Below the pieces are notes generated by a model, which was not told the DNA's origin, ran no database searches, and was given only the letters and a program-made list of their open reading frames with translations. Positions 26,558 to 37,063 of a stretch of DNA of 64,000 bases are shown piece by piece; the first letter of the stretch is position 1; each line of letters begins with the position of its first letter. The DNA comes from Chthoniobacteraceae bacterium (GTDB lineage: Bacteria; Verrucomicrobiota; Verrucomicrobiia; Chthoniobacterales; Chthoniobacteraceae): assembly GCA_947476045.1 (NCBI GenBank), contig CANJNZ010000003.1:44931-108930 (forward strand). Reading direction: 5' to 3'. The position numbers were made by a program, and so were the translations under genes.

Positions 26558-29500
26558 ATGAATCCGGAGAAATTCGGTAAACTCTTGCTTTGGATGATCG
26601 GCGACGAGCATCGGCGCACAGTGCTTGTAAATACTCTCAATAAGGAGAAGATAAATCCCCTCCATATCCAAATCTTTCGTGCGTTCTGGGTGGAAGATGA
26701 CGCTATGCAGAAGGCGTTACCGTTGGAGGATTTCTGCCTGCAAGGGAAAGATAAGGAGTGGTTCATGGTGGTCGAGCGATTCAAGACATGGTTGGCGGAA
26801 GAGCGATACGCGCCTGAACAAGCGCACTCGATCGCCGTGATCTCGTGCGCTTTTGCCATGCTCCAGCCGGAAGAGGCCACCAACATTCTCACGGCACTGC
26901 TCGAACACGATGCGGCTTACAGCCGCTGGTTGCTCCCCGACGTATCGGAGCCGACAGACATGGAAGAAAGTGATGTGCAGGATGCGGAACCGGTGCAGCC
27001 GGAGGAGGCTCCAAGCGAATGCGAACCGCCCGAAGAAGAGCTGGAGGTCGTTTTGCCGCCGCCGAGCACGGGCGGCGATCCGCTGGACTTGGCGGAACTG
27101 ATTCGTGGTAAAGGGTTACTTGGGAGCTTTCTCGAAACTCATCGGCAGATGCACGATGTGGTGAAACGCCTGCCGAGCAAACTGGACAACCTATCCACGT
27201 CAAACGCGGCAGCCGAACAGGACGTATTGGCGGAGATTTCCGATGCACTCACCCAAGCTCGCAGAGCGGAAGCGGCTGCCCAGACATGGCTGGCGGAGCT
27301 CTCGGCTGCCATGCAGCAAAACGGAGTTGCTGAAGCGGCAGCCATTGAGCCTGCTCTGGAAACGATGGGCGCTCACGTCGCTCAATCGCGTGAGACGCAC
27401 GATCTCCTGCGAAACGCCTGCGAGGAAATCGGCAAGCTGCTGCGTGAGCTTGGCGCGAACGCTGTGGCGCGCTCAGAGCGTCTTGCATCTGCACTTTCGG
27501 AAATCCGCGCAGTGGACACACTGGTTGGGCGCGCACACTATCAGCCGTCCCGTCCAATGCCGACGGCGAATCTCTTACATCAAATCCAATTGCTGATAGA
27601 GTTGGAGGCGCAGGCTCAGAGGGCGAAGGCAGAGCGCGACAGTTTCCTCCTCGAACGAAAACGCGAATTACAGGAGCAACTCGAAAAATTCGCAGGGCGC
27701 TACGATCTCGCCGTAATCGGACCGGACCTCGTGACACGAATCGAGTATTTGCGAAGCGAGATCCACGCGTGCGAGACACCTAAAGCCTTGGCGGAGGCGC
27801 AGCAGGCGGTGAACGAATTCGAGAGTTCACTTCGGCAGCATCCTGAAACACGTAACATTGACGATCTCGCGAGCGAAGCACTGCTTGGAAAGCCAGCCAC
27901 GCTGACTGTGCTTCCGATCGTTCAGTCTCTTAATGCCCGTGGACGCGCAAGCGAAGCACTCGCCCTCCTAAATTGCCTGCAAGCGACAACTGCTGTCGAA
28001 ACCGCAGGCCCGGACGACTTCTCTGCGTTGGTGGATGAATTGATGAGAGCCTCCGCGTTGCTGGCAGCAAGCAGTTCGTTTGTATGGATTGATGGAGTGT
28101 TTCAGCAAACTTGGGTGAGTATGCTCTCGCGTCAGGATGTGAAGAGCTATTCCACATGGCAGCGTCTGGCCGTAGCGTTCGTCGTGCAGCAGCACTTGCG
28201 CGGCACCGATCAGGAGTTGGACTTGTTCTTCAGCCTCGGTTTTCAAAATGATTGGCCTCGTGACCGTTTTCCGATGCTTGGTCGATGTCTCCAAGGCATC
28301 GCAACGCGACACCCAACAAAAGTCCTGACGGAAAAACCAGCATCGCAGCGCCGGACAGCCGAGGAACGCATCAGCCGTTTTTTTAGGAAAAACAACCGCG
28401 GTGGCTACATCGAGCAAGCCGCCCAAGGTGACGATTTCTACCGCATGGAGAAGTTTCATCTCTTTCCGAGATTGGAGAATATCGTTTCGGAGGTGCTAAA
28501 GCTTTGCGATCAAGGGAATTGGTCAGCCGCACGTCACAAAGCCGAGCAGAAGACGGATCGATTGCTAGTCGATGCCTGCCGAGTCGCAGGCATAGATTCA
28601 GGCGAGAGTGTCTATTACCGGCGCAAGGTGTTGGATCCGCATGATGGCTACCTGCCGAAGATTTCAGCGGAACTCGCGGCGCTGATTGATACGGCGGAAC
28701 AAGAGCATGGGAGCGACATAAACTACGTCATTGCTGATGACCTGCTGGTTGAAATCGCTCGTATAGCGAAGAATGAGCCGCACTTCGATGTATTTTGGGA
28801 AGCAATCAAAGTCTCGCTAACACAGCCCCCTGCGGCAGCTGCCGGCGTAAATTCAGGTGACGAGCTATTTTGGCTGCTAGCTCAGCATTTCGGGCCGGTA
28901 ATCACATTAGCGGCCGAGTATGTCGTCGCCAGATGTGAGACTGGGCCAGCGTGCAAACCGAGTGAAGAGACGCTTTCCCAGATGCTGAAACAGCTTGCGG
29001 TTCCTTCTGCCGATTTAGGGATCCTTCTCTTGCAAAGCAAGCAATGCTTCCGCCACGCGCTGCGGGTCATTGATCAAACCGAAATGCCGCCTTTCGAGTT
29101 TACGGCGCTTAGGACTGAGATCGCCAATCAACTTGAAAGGCTTGAGGCAACACTAGCCACACGTTGGGAAAGCCTCGCAAATAACCCGATCGCTGAGTTG
29201 AGATTAGTGGAGTATGAAACGACGGTGCACGAAGGCTGCTTCGGATTCCTCCAAAAACTGCTTGGAGAGGCAGATACACGGATCGCGCGAGCGGCGAATG
29301 ACACTCGCGATCAAGTGAGGATATGGCTGGATGCCCAAAGCGACCGCTTAAACGCAATCAAGCGAGCAGCAGCGGTCTCTGAAGTCTCAGAAGAATGGGT
29401 TGGCAAAGTTTTATCGCATTGTGCTAGCATAGATAAACTCTTACTGATGGGTGGACGGTATTCGTCTCAACACAAGCCGCTGGCTTTTCGGCAAGAGTTA

Positions 29501-31360
29501 TTGGAATCAGCACTCACGGCACTCAAGTTCATCGTCGATAGTGCTGCACACAGCTTCACAGAAGTGGACGGCTATCTTGCAGAGCTAACTCATCTCAATC
29601 TACCTGAGAAAGTCGTTTCGGTGAATACCGTCCTCATTACGGAAATTGCCACACCTTGGGAAGTGCTTAAATCTTTGTCGCGGCCAAGTCCACAGATGGT
29701 TGCCCACCGTTGGCAGGAACTGGCGCGTAACTTCTGTGCCGCTTGCAGACTTTACCATGATCTCCACCAAACCTTGAAGTTCGCTGCCGTAAAAGATTAT
29801 CGTTGGGGGCGCTACACGACTGCATTTCATGATCCCAGAAGTAGCTGGTTGGACCGAGAGGTGCGGATTTACCTCTGCTTTGCCGAAAAAACGCCAACCT
29901 CCGAATTGGAGCCGCTCATAGCGGAGTTGGAGAGCAATCGCGAGTGCTTGAATTTGGTGTTCGTGCCACAGGGATTGGAACGTCTTGGTCGGCTATGGAA
30001 ATACGATCCTTTTCACTCACCGTATCTGTTAATCGGTGATGAGCTACTAGCAAAGATCAGCGCTGCCCAAGACGCGGAAGGCCAGCCACGCCACGATGTT
30101 CCACTCCGACAAGCTCTGCATCAGACTGCGGAACATCTTACGGCGGTCGGCCTTTTCAAATCAGAGGGGTATGTTCACCTACGGAAGAACATCTTCGTGG
30201 GCCGGCGCGATGCGCTACAGCAACTCCGCCAGCAGCCAGCTTCTGTGATTTGGGGCGGACGCCGCACGGGTAAAACATCCTTACTTCAAGCCCTAGGCGA
30301 GAGTTTGCGGAGTTCGCGTTTGAGCGAAGGGCCATATGCGGTTGCACTCGTATATGGCGACAAAGCAACAGATGACCCCGATCTCGCTATCGCTCGATCC
30401 ATAACACAAGGCTTAGCCCTCCCAGAACCAAACACTCTTATCGATTTTGAGAGGCTCATCCGGGGTGCGTGTGCAGGGCAGCGTGTCGCTGTCTTAATCG
30501 ACGAAATGGACAGCTACATCGAACTTAGCCGCAAACTACACGGCCCATCCGCCTTTCCACTTGCGCGCACGCTGCGTGGGCTTTCGCAATGGGATTCTGC
30601 ACGCTTCAAGGTTGTTTATGCGGGCTTCAAGCAACTCTACTATGAAGTCCGTATGCGTCCGGGCGCTGATCCAAGCGACCCCTTTAAGAACATCGTGAAG
30701 CCAGTTGTGAAGGATTTCCGGGATCTCGATTTGAAGGAAGTGGAAGAACTGATGACTATCGGCTTCATCGAAATGCTAGGCATAGAGATGGAACCATCCG
30801 TTCCGCGCTTGGTCACGCGAAAGACATCCGGTCACCCAGCCTTCGTGCAGCGGTTTTGCGAACGCCTCCTCGCACGCGTCTCCAAACGTCGTCAATTCGA
30901 GTCACGACTCACACTCACCGGCGAGGATGTTGAGGATACCTACCTTGAACACACGCCTCCTGGGTCGGAAGACACGGCCTTTATCGACTATGTGAATGAA
31001 ACTCTAGGCTGGAATGTTTCTCACCTCGAGCGTGCCATCCTGCTTGCACTGAGCACAGATATTCGCTCATCAAATATCTCTGATGAAAAGGACTATTCGG
31101 AGGAGCAGATCATGAAGCAACTAAAGTTCTGGTGTGATGCGAATATCCCTCTACCTGAGCTACGTGATTTTCAGAATGCACTAACGATGCTTTCGATGAC
31201 CAAAATGTTGACTCCCCTTTCTACCGCCAGCGGACAGCGCTATCGCATAACGTATCCCGCCTACATCGACTTCATGAGCCGACTAGACCAAATTGGTAAA
31301 GTTGAGATCTTCAAGTCCCTGCAAGACTACCACGCGGAAGAGAAAGGAAGAATCAAATGA
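26558..31360 (+). CDS. giant P-loop ATPase (~1600 aa), N-terminal coiled-coil/helical, C-terminal AAA/STAND-like
   Basis: Walker A VIWGGRRTGKTSLLQALGE, Walker B VAVLIDEMDSYIEL, sensor-like FKVVYAGFKQLYYE, winged-helix-like TSGHPAFVQRFCERLL. ORF opens at 26393; start placed at MNPEKFGKLL (26558). Confidence 0.75.
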   Translation: MNPEKFGKLLLWMIGDEHRRTVLVNTLNKEKINPLHIQIFRAFWVEDDAMQKALPLEDFCLQGKDKEWFMVVERFKTWLAEERYAPEQAHSIAVISCAFAMLQPEEATNILTALLEHDAAYSRWLLPDVSEPTDMEESDVQDAEPVQPEEAPSECEPPEEELEVVLPPPSTGGDPLDLAELIRGKGLLGSFLETHRQMHDVVKRLPSKLDNLSTSNAAAEQDVLAEISDALTQARRAEAAAQTWLAELSAAMQQNGVAEAAAIEPALETMGAHVAQSRETHDLLRNACEEIGKLLRELGANAVARSERLASALSEIRAVDTLVGRAHYQPSRPMPTANLLHQIQLLIELEAQAQRAKAERDSFLLERKRELQEQLEKFAGRYDLAVIGPDLVTRIEYLRSEIHACETPKALAEAQQAVNEFESSLRQHPETRNIDDLASEALLGKPATLTVLPIVQSLNARGRASEALALLNCLQATTAVETAGPDDFSALVDELMRASALLAASSSFVWIDGVFQQTWVSMLSRQDVKSYSTWQRLAVAFVVQQHLRGTDQELDLFFSLGFQNDWPRDRFPMLGRCLQGIATRHPTKVLTEKPASQRRTAEERISRFFRKNNRGGYIEQAAQGDDFYRMEKFHLFPRLENIVSEVLKLCDQGNWSAARHKAEQKTDRLLVDACRVAGIDSGESVYYRRKVLDPHDGYLPKISAELAALIDTAEQEHGSDINYVIADDLLVEIARIAKNEPHFDVFWEAIKVSLTQPPAAAAGVNSGDELFWLLAQHFGPVITLAAEYVVARCETGPACKPSEETLSQMLKQLAVPSADLGILLLQSKQCFRHALRVIDQTEMPPFEFTALRTEIANQLERLEATLATRWESLANNPIAELRLVEYETTVHEGCFGFLQKLLGEADTRIARAANDTRDQVRIWLDAQSDRLNAIKRAAAVSEVSEEWVGKVLSHCASIDKLLLMGGRYSSQHKPLAFRQELLESALTALKFIVDSAAHSFTEVDGYLAELTHLNLPEKVVSVNTVLITEIATPWEVLKSLSRPSPQMVAHRWQELARNFCAACRLYHDLHQTLKFAAVKDYRWGRYTTAFHDPRSSWLDREVRIYLCFAEKTPTSELEPLIAELESNRECLNLVFVPQGLERLGRLWKYDPFHSPYLLIGDELLAKISAAQDAEGQPRHDVPLRQALHQTAEHLTAVGLFKSEGYVHLRKNIFVGRRDALQQLRQQPASVIWGGRRTGKTSLLQALGESLRSSRLSEGPYAVALVYGDKATDDPDLAIARSITQGLALPEPNTLIDFERLIRGACAGQRVAVLIDEMDSYIELSRKLHGPSAFPLARTLRGLSQWDSARFKVVYAGFKQLYYEVRMRPGADPSDPFKNIVKPVVKDFRDLDLKEVEELMTIGFIEMLGIEMEPSVPRLVTRKTSGHPAFVQRFCERLLARVSKRRQFESRLTLTGEDVEDTYLEHTPPGSEDTAFIDYVNETLGWNVSHLERAILLALSTDIRSSNISDEKDYSEEQIMKQLKFWCDANIPLPELRDFQNALTMLSMTKMLTPLSTASGQRYRITYPAYIDFMSRLDQIGKVEIFKSLQDYHAEEKGRIK

Positions 31361-32985
31361 ACGCACTAGTTTCCATTATCCAATCAGTTTCGGAAGGCAA
31401 AAGCGGGCACTGGGGCCTTGTTGCGTCTGTAGCCGTGGGCGGATTAGATGCAACTGCCGTCGAAAAACTGGCCGGTGGCCGCAATATCGCTTTTCTGCAC
31501 CTTGAGACTACATCGCATTTTGACCTCGTAGACAAGATTACGGGCGAAATCTGCAAAGTGACGGCGCTCGATGGCCGTCTCAGGCGTCTCCTTGAAGAGG
31601 CAAAGACCGACGATCGCGCAGTGGCCAGATGTCTTATCACCCGTTTTGGTGAGTTATCACTTGAAGACCAGTGCCTTGTCCTCCGCCAATCGCGCGCGGT
31701 TCGTGAGTCTGAGAACGATGCGAAACTTCAAACGATCCTCTGCGGAGCATGGAACTTATTCCGCGTGCAGGAATACTGGAGAACGAACCTTTCTAGTCTC
31801 TCGCCAGTTCCGGATCGCAAGCACGTTTTCTTTGAATGCAGCCTAGGATGTAATGCCGTGCTGGAAAAGCTTCGTGAGGCTGGGTGTGTGTCTCATCCAG
31901 CCAGCCGATTTGAGGAGGTCTGTGCCGAGGCGCTATCTGAGGTAACAGGCGGCGATAGTTTTCTTCTCGACTACGTCATCGGTGCGATCCGCGTTCAGAG
32001 GCAACGCCTTGAAGATTTTGAAACAATTATCGGCCATGTTGCGGAAGCGGGTGAGGTCACCGATGAAATTCGCAAACGTGCAGATCGGCTTACCCCTGGA
32101 GCTTGGGCGATACTCGATGCCGTTGTCCGACAACAGTTCATCACTAGGCCTGAGCGCGATACCGATGCTGAGGATCTGCGGCTAGGCGGGTTCGTCTCTG
32201 CCCGACCGATTGGCCAGAACAAATGCCTCTCCGTTGCGTCGCCACTAATCGAACAAGTCATTCGTCACCAATGGAGTTATTACCGACAGGGTTTGGGGGA
32301 GATTTACAAGGGAGTCGATCTGGCGCGACCGGTCCTTGCCTTGAATACGGCTGCATACCGAATAGTGGCCCAAATCGAGAACACATTGCGTAATTTGGTT
32401 GTGCTTGCACTAAACCACCCCGAAGTCGGTGACTGGACTAAGCGACTCGACGGTGTCAAAACTCTTGCATACGACGGAGGCGAAATCCCAAATGAACTAC
32501 TCGGCCTCGCTCGGCAAATTCGCGAACTTCTTCTTCCATTCACAGAAAGTCAGTGTCAGGAGCCAGCAAACGTGGAGTCCGTTAGCATTCCGGACGCTAC
32601 AACAGCTTCCAGGAAGCCTAAACAAAGCTCTCTCGTCGAAACCGCTCTAAGTTGGCGAGCACGGCAACAAGCCAACATTGCCTTGAGTCTGTCGCACGAG
32701 AGCCTGATCTACTTTTTTACCACGGAAGGTCTCATGAGTGTGCTCGTGAATGAGAAACAGGAAATATATCCAAAAGCAGTAAAGCCATATTTTCCAAATA
32801 AGCACGAACTGACAAACCTCCTCGAACAGTATGTTGCAATTCGCGCAGCCGTCGCGCATAATCAACCGATTAGCTTAGCGACGCTCAAACGTCTGGAAAC
32901 TTTACGTGACGATTTGGAAAAGCGTATCTGTCAGGCACAAATCGAGAGAGTAGAGTCGTGGAGCAACGGTGGTCACAATAAATGA
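31357..32985 (+). CDS. HEPN-domain-like protein (542 aa) with RX4H motif
   Basis: C-terminal half helical; AAYRIVAQIENTLRNLVVLAL and YVAIRAAVAHNQPI (R-AAVA-H = RX4H). ATGA overlap with the ATPase gene. Confidence 0.6.
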   Translation: MNALVSIIQSVSEGKSGHWGLVASVAVGGLDATAVEKLAGGRNIAFLHLETTSHFDLVDKITGEICKVTALDGRLRRLLEEAKTDDRAVARCLITRFGELSLEDQCLVLRQSRAVRESENDAKLQTILCGAWNLFRVQEYWRTNLSSLSPVPDRKHVFFECSLGCNAVLEKLREAGCVSHPASRFEEVCAEALSEVTGGDSFLLDYVIGAIRVQRQRLEDFETIIGHVAEAGEVTDEIRKRADRLTPGAWAILDAVVRQQFITRPERDTDAEDLRLGGFVSARPIGQNKCLSVASPLIEQVIRHQWSYYRQGLGEIYKGVDLARPVLALNTAAYRIVAQIENTLRNLVVLALNHPEVGDWTKRLDGVKTLAYDGGEIPNELLGLARQIRELLLPFTESQCQEPANVESVSIPDATTASRKPKQSSLVETALSWRARQQANIALSLSHESLIYFFTTEGLMSVLVNEKQEIYPKAVKPYFPNKHELTNLLEQYVAIRAAVAHNQPISLATLKRLETLRDDLEKRICQAQIERVESWSNGGHNK

Positions 32986-33572
32986 ATCACACCTTCCCCG
33001 TTCGCACTGTCCGACTACCCGTGATTTTTGAGAAGGGTGTATTCACCCTGCTCGACGGAAAGGCATTGCCAGCATTGCGCAATGGAATAATCGGAGATTT
33101 AATAGTAGACGCGGTCGACCTGGTGAACGAGAAGGATCGCGAGGAATGGACGAAAGAGAAGGTTGTGCCCTTTCTCCCATGCGGAACAGTCTTGTGGGCG
33201 AGCGTGAAGCAGGACGATGTGCCGCGCGAAATGCAAAAGCACGTTGTCGTAAAACTAGAACGACCCAGAGTGCCCATCCACGTCGTCGGCTTCGCGCTGA
33301 CCGCGGACCTCGAACTCGTGCTGCGTGCGGGGAAGAAGGCCGCCCTGACTCCGTGCCCGTGTCACATCGCCTCGCTCGATCTTGCGGTTCAAAGCGTGAA
33401 CGAGGCGTATGCAAAGATTTCCGTCGCCTTCGAGCCGAGCCGCCGTTCGCACACGGGCAACGTGTTCTTGCGCGTCTTCTACGAGGACAACGACTGCGTG
33501 CGCCGACTCGATGATTTGCGAGAGCGCGTGGAACTAAAAGGCGCGGGAGACCAAGACCGACCCAAGCAATGA
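32982..33572 (+). CDS. unknown protein (196 aa) coupled to drmA
   Basis: ATGA overlaps at both ends (32982-32985 and 33569-33572). Confidence 0.7.
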   Translation: MNHTFPVRTVRLPVIFEKGVFTLLDGKALPALRNGIIGDLIVDAVDLVNEKDREEWTKEKVVPFLPCGTVLWASVKQDDVPREMQKHVVVKLERPRVPIHVVGFALTADLELVLRAGKKAALTPCPCHIASLDLAVQSVNEAYAKISVAFEPSRRSHTGNVFLRVFYEDNDCVRRLDDLRERVELKGAGDQDRPKQ

Positions 33573-36500
33573 ACACGAACCCAAGCGCGCAAAATTCGAC
33601 TGAAATGCGGACTGAGCTTGTCGAAGCTCTTCGACTCGATCTCGTGGGGCCGGACAACACGCACGCGTTCGCCAAGGAACTGCTACCGGAGCCGCCGTCG
33701 CGTTGGTATCTCACGGGCTTTCTCGTGCCATGCGATGCGCCGCTGGCGCAAAAGACCGACCCGACCGCAGAGGACGAGATGGACGGGGCCGATGACAGCG
33801 GAGCCAGCGATGACGGAGTCGCACCCGATCGCGGCGCAGCGAGGCGCAGCATCCTACCGAGTTCACTGGGCGTGAGCGTGCTCGTAGCCGCGGGCGTCGA
33901 GCGAGTTGAAGCCATCGTGGAGTGGGGCGACTACGTGTGGGAAAGCCCGGACACGGAACCTGCCGAGGATGGTTCGCCAGCGGAAGCGCCGCCCGGCGAG
34001 GAAGCGTCCGCCTTGGTCGCCGAGGAACCACCGGCCAGCGCGCTTAAGATTCCCAAGGGCTACCGGCGCGATCCGCGCGAGGAGCGCGTGACTTTTGACC
34101 TGCCCGCACCCGGCGCGAAGCCGAAGGAATTCGTGGTGCCGAAAAGCGGCGGGCTGACGCTGCATGTGACCGTCCGTGCCGTGACGGCAATGACGACGCG
34201 ACTGCCCGCTGGCACGCGATCGATGTCCGTCTTCCTTGTGAATCGCCGACCGGCGCAGAAGCACCGCTATCGGAGCTTCGCTTTCCAAGCCACGTTGCGA
34301 CTGAAATGCGAGAAGCCGTTTGTGCCGCGCCCGGATTTGCGCGGCCCGACGGGCGGATCGCTCACGGATGAGTGGGATGAAAAGGTTGCCGATCTTCAGT
34401 ATCGCGATGTCTTCGAGTATGCCTGCGGGCATGGCGTCGCAGCGGAGGCGCCGTGTGGCGACGGGCATTGCCGCGAGGTCTGGACGACATGGATTCCCGC
34501 TGCCGAGGTCGAGCGCGTCGCACCCGCTCCGCTCGGCGGGATCGAATTGAAAATGGAGGCGCTCGGCGCGCTCACTGACGGTGCAGATGCCGCCGCTAAG
34601 CTCGGCGGACTCGTGGACCAATACCGCGTGTGGATCGGCAGTCAGCGTGGCGGGTTGAGCGGACTCGAAACTACGCAGGACAAGACCGCGCGCGACCTGC
34701 TCGGCCTGGCGGAATTTGCCGCCGACCGCATCGCAGCTGGCATCGCTGCGCTCGCAGATCCGCAAGTGCTCGAAGCCTTCCGCATCGCCAATCGCACGAT
34801 GGCCCGCGCGGCCCGCCAGCGTGACGCCGCTGCAAAGGACGTGACGCCAAATGCAGTGGACGCGCCGGCGTGGCGACCATTCCAGCTTGCGTTCATTTTG
34901 CTCACGCTGCGGAGCATCATCGAGCCGACGCACAACGACCGCGAACGCGTGGACCTGCTCTTTTTCCCCACGGGCGGCGGCAAGACGGAGGCGTATCTCG
35001 GCCTCGCGGCCTTCACGATGGTGTTGCGCCGACTGCGGCATCCCGGCCTGCGCGGCGCGGGCATGAGCGTGCTCATGCGCTACACGCTGCGGCTGCTGAC
35101 GCTCGACCAACTCGGACGCGCTGCCACGCTCATCTGCGCGCTGGAGTTGGAACGCGAGCAGAGCGGCGGCGCGCTCGGCGACTGGCAGTTTGAAATCGGC
35201 CTCTGGGTCGGTTCCGCGGCCACGCCGAATCGGATGGGGCATCGTGGCTATGAGGGGCCGGGCAAGGACGCGACAGCTTACATCAAGACGCAGCAGTTCA
35301 AGCGCAACAGCAAGCGCTACCCCGCGCCCATTCCCCTCGAGAACTGTCCGTGGTGCGGCACCAAATTCGATGCGAACTCGTTCCGCCTCGTGCCGAACGA
35401 TAAGAACCCGCTCGACCTGCGCGTGCATTGCGTGAATCACCAGTGCGACTTCGCCGGTGACCGTCCGCTGCCGATTCTTTCCGTGGACGAACCGATTTAC
35501 CGGCGGCTTCCGGCGTTCCTCATCGCGACCGTGGACAAGTTCGCCGCGCTGCCGTGGACGGGGCCGAGTGGCAAGCTCTTCGGCTTCGTGGACAGCGCGG
35601 ACAAAAACGGCTTCTACGGCCCGTGTGACAAGCAAACTGGTGTCGCGCTCGGCGGCCCGCTGCCACCACCGGAGTTGATCATTCAAGACGAGCTGCATCT
35701 CATTTCCGGCCCGCTCGGCACCATTGCCGGCGTGTATGAAACGGCGATTGACTGGCTCTCAAGCCGCCAGTCGGGCGAACACTGCTTGCGTCCGAAAATC
35801 ATCGCCAGCACTGCCACGGTGCGCCGCGCCGACCGGCAGATTCGTGCGCTCTTCGAGCGGCAACAGGTGGACATTTTTCCACCGCCTGGGCCGGACCGGC
35901 GCGATTCGTTTTTTGCGATAACGGTGCCGTCGTCCAAGTCGCCCGCGCGGCTCTACGTGGGCGTCGCGGCGCAGGGGCGCAGCTTGAAGGTGGTGCTGCT
36001 GCGCGCCAGCCTCGCGCTGCTCAGCCGCGGCGAGACGCTCTACGCTGCGGCAGGCGGAAAGAAGAATCACGACAACCCGGCCGATCCTTACATGACGCTG
36101 CTCGGCTATTTCAACAGCCTGCGCGAACTAGGTGGCAGCCGGCGCATCGTCGAGGACGAGGTGAGCAATCGGCTCGCACAGTATGCTCGACGGCGACGGC
36201 GCGAACCGGCTGAAGCGCTGTTTTCCGACCGGCAGATTGCGGAACCGCTGGAGCTGACATCCCGAGTGGCGACGAACGAAGTCGCGACCGCGAAACGGCG
36301 GCTGGCGGAACGTTTTGATTCCGGCGAGCGCGTGGACGTTGCGTTGGCGACAAACATGATTTCCGTGGGTCTCGACATCGTGCGCCTCGGTTTGATGGTC
36401 GTGCTCGGGCAGCCCAAGACGAGTGCGGAATACATTCAGGCGACCAGCCGTGTAGGCCGCGACCCTGAGCGCCCCGGCCTCGTGGTCACGTTACTGAACA

Positions 36501-37063
36501 TCCACAAGCCCCGCGACCGTTCGCACTACGAGCGTTTCGGCACTTACCACGCGACGTTTTATCGCGCCGTCGAAGCGACAAGCGTGACGCCATTTTCTCC
36601 GCGTGCGCTCGACCGCGCGCTCGCCGCTGCGCTGGTCGCGCTTTGCCGGCAGGGCCGCGCGGAACTGACGCCCGCGCTCGGCGCGAGTGAGATTTTGCGA
36701 ATGCGAACGCAACTCACGGATTTCGCCCTACGATTCGCAGCGCGTGCGGAGAATCACCGCAACGATTGGGCGAACGCCGCCGAGCGTCAGCTTCTCCGCG
36801 ACCATGTTTTGAATCGCGTGAACAGCCTGCTCGATGACTGGTTCACCATCGCGCAGGAATACGCGGCAACGAACACACGCCTCCAATATCAGCTGCACGA
36901 GGCAAGTCCCGCAAAGCGTCTGCTCTACGAATTCCTGCACCCAGACGTTCCTAACTTGAATGCGAAGCAGCGAAACTTCCGCGCGAACCGTTCGATGCGG
37001 GATGTTGAAACCAGCGTCGAGCTTGAGGTGAAACCGCTGCACGAATGGGGAGGCGGGAGATGA
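33569..37063 (+). CDS. drmA: DISARM helicase DrmA
   Basis: LLFFPTGGGKTEAYLGLAAF, CPWCGTKFD zinc finger, LIIQDELHLISGPLGTIAGVYE, IIASTATVRRA, ATSRVGRDPERPGLVVTLLN. Confidence 0.92.
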   Translation: MNTNPSAQNSTEMRTELVEALRLDLVGPDNTHAFAKELLPEPPSRWYLTGFLVPCDAPLAQKTDPTAEDEMDGADDSGASDDGVAPDRGAARRSILPSSLGVSVLVAAGVERVEAIVEWGDYVWESPDTEPAEDGSPAEAPPGEEASALVAEEPPASALKIPKGYRRDPREERVTFDLPAPGAKPKEFVVPKSGGLTLHVTVRAVTAMTTRLPAGTRSMSVFLVNRRPAQKHRYRSFAFQATLRLKCEKPFVPRPDLRGPTGGSLTDEWDEKVADLQYRDVFEYACGHGVAAEAPCGDGHCREVWTTWIPAAEVERVAPAPLGGIELKMEALGALTDGADAAAKLGGLVDQYRVWIGSQRGGLSGLETTQDKTARDLLGLAEFAADRIAAGIAALADPQVLEAFRIANRTMARAARQRDAAAKDVTPNAVDAPAWRPFQLAFILLTLRSIIEPTHNDRERVDLLFFPTGGGKTEAYLGLAAFTMVLRRLRHPGLRGAGMSVLMRYTLRLLTLDQLGRAATLICALELEREQSGGALGDWQFEIGLWVGSAATPNRMGHRGYEGPGKDATAYIKTQQFKRNSKRYPAPIPLENCPWCGTKFDANSFRLVPNDKNPLDLRVHCVNHQCDFAGDRPLPILSVDEPIYRRLPAFLIATVDKFAALPWTGPSGKLFGFVDSADKNGFYGPCDKQTGVALGGPLPPPELIIQDELHLISGPLGTIAGVYETAIDWLSSRQSGEHCLRPKIIASTATVRRADRQIRALFERQQVDIFPPPGPDRRDSFFAITVPSSKSPARLYVGVAAQGRSLKVVLLRASLALLSRGETLYAAAGGKKNHDNPADPYMTLLGYFNSLRELGGSRRIVEDEVSNRLAQYARRRRREPAEALFSDRQIAEPLELTSRVATNEVATAKRRLAERFDSGERVDVALATNMISVGLDIVRLGLMVVLGQPKTSAEYIQATSRVGRDPERPGLVVTLLNIHKPRDRSHYERFGTYHATFYRAVEATSVTPFSPRALDRALAAALVALCRQGRAELTPALGASEILRMRTQLTDFALRFAARAENHRNDWANAAERQLLRDHVLNRVNSLLDDWFTIAQEYAATNTRLQYQLHEASPAKRLLYEFLHPDVPNLNAKQRNFRANRSMRDVETSVELEVKPLHEWGGGR

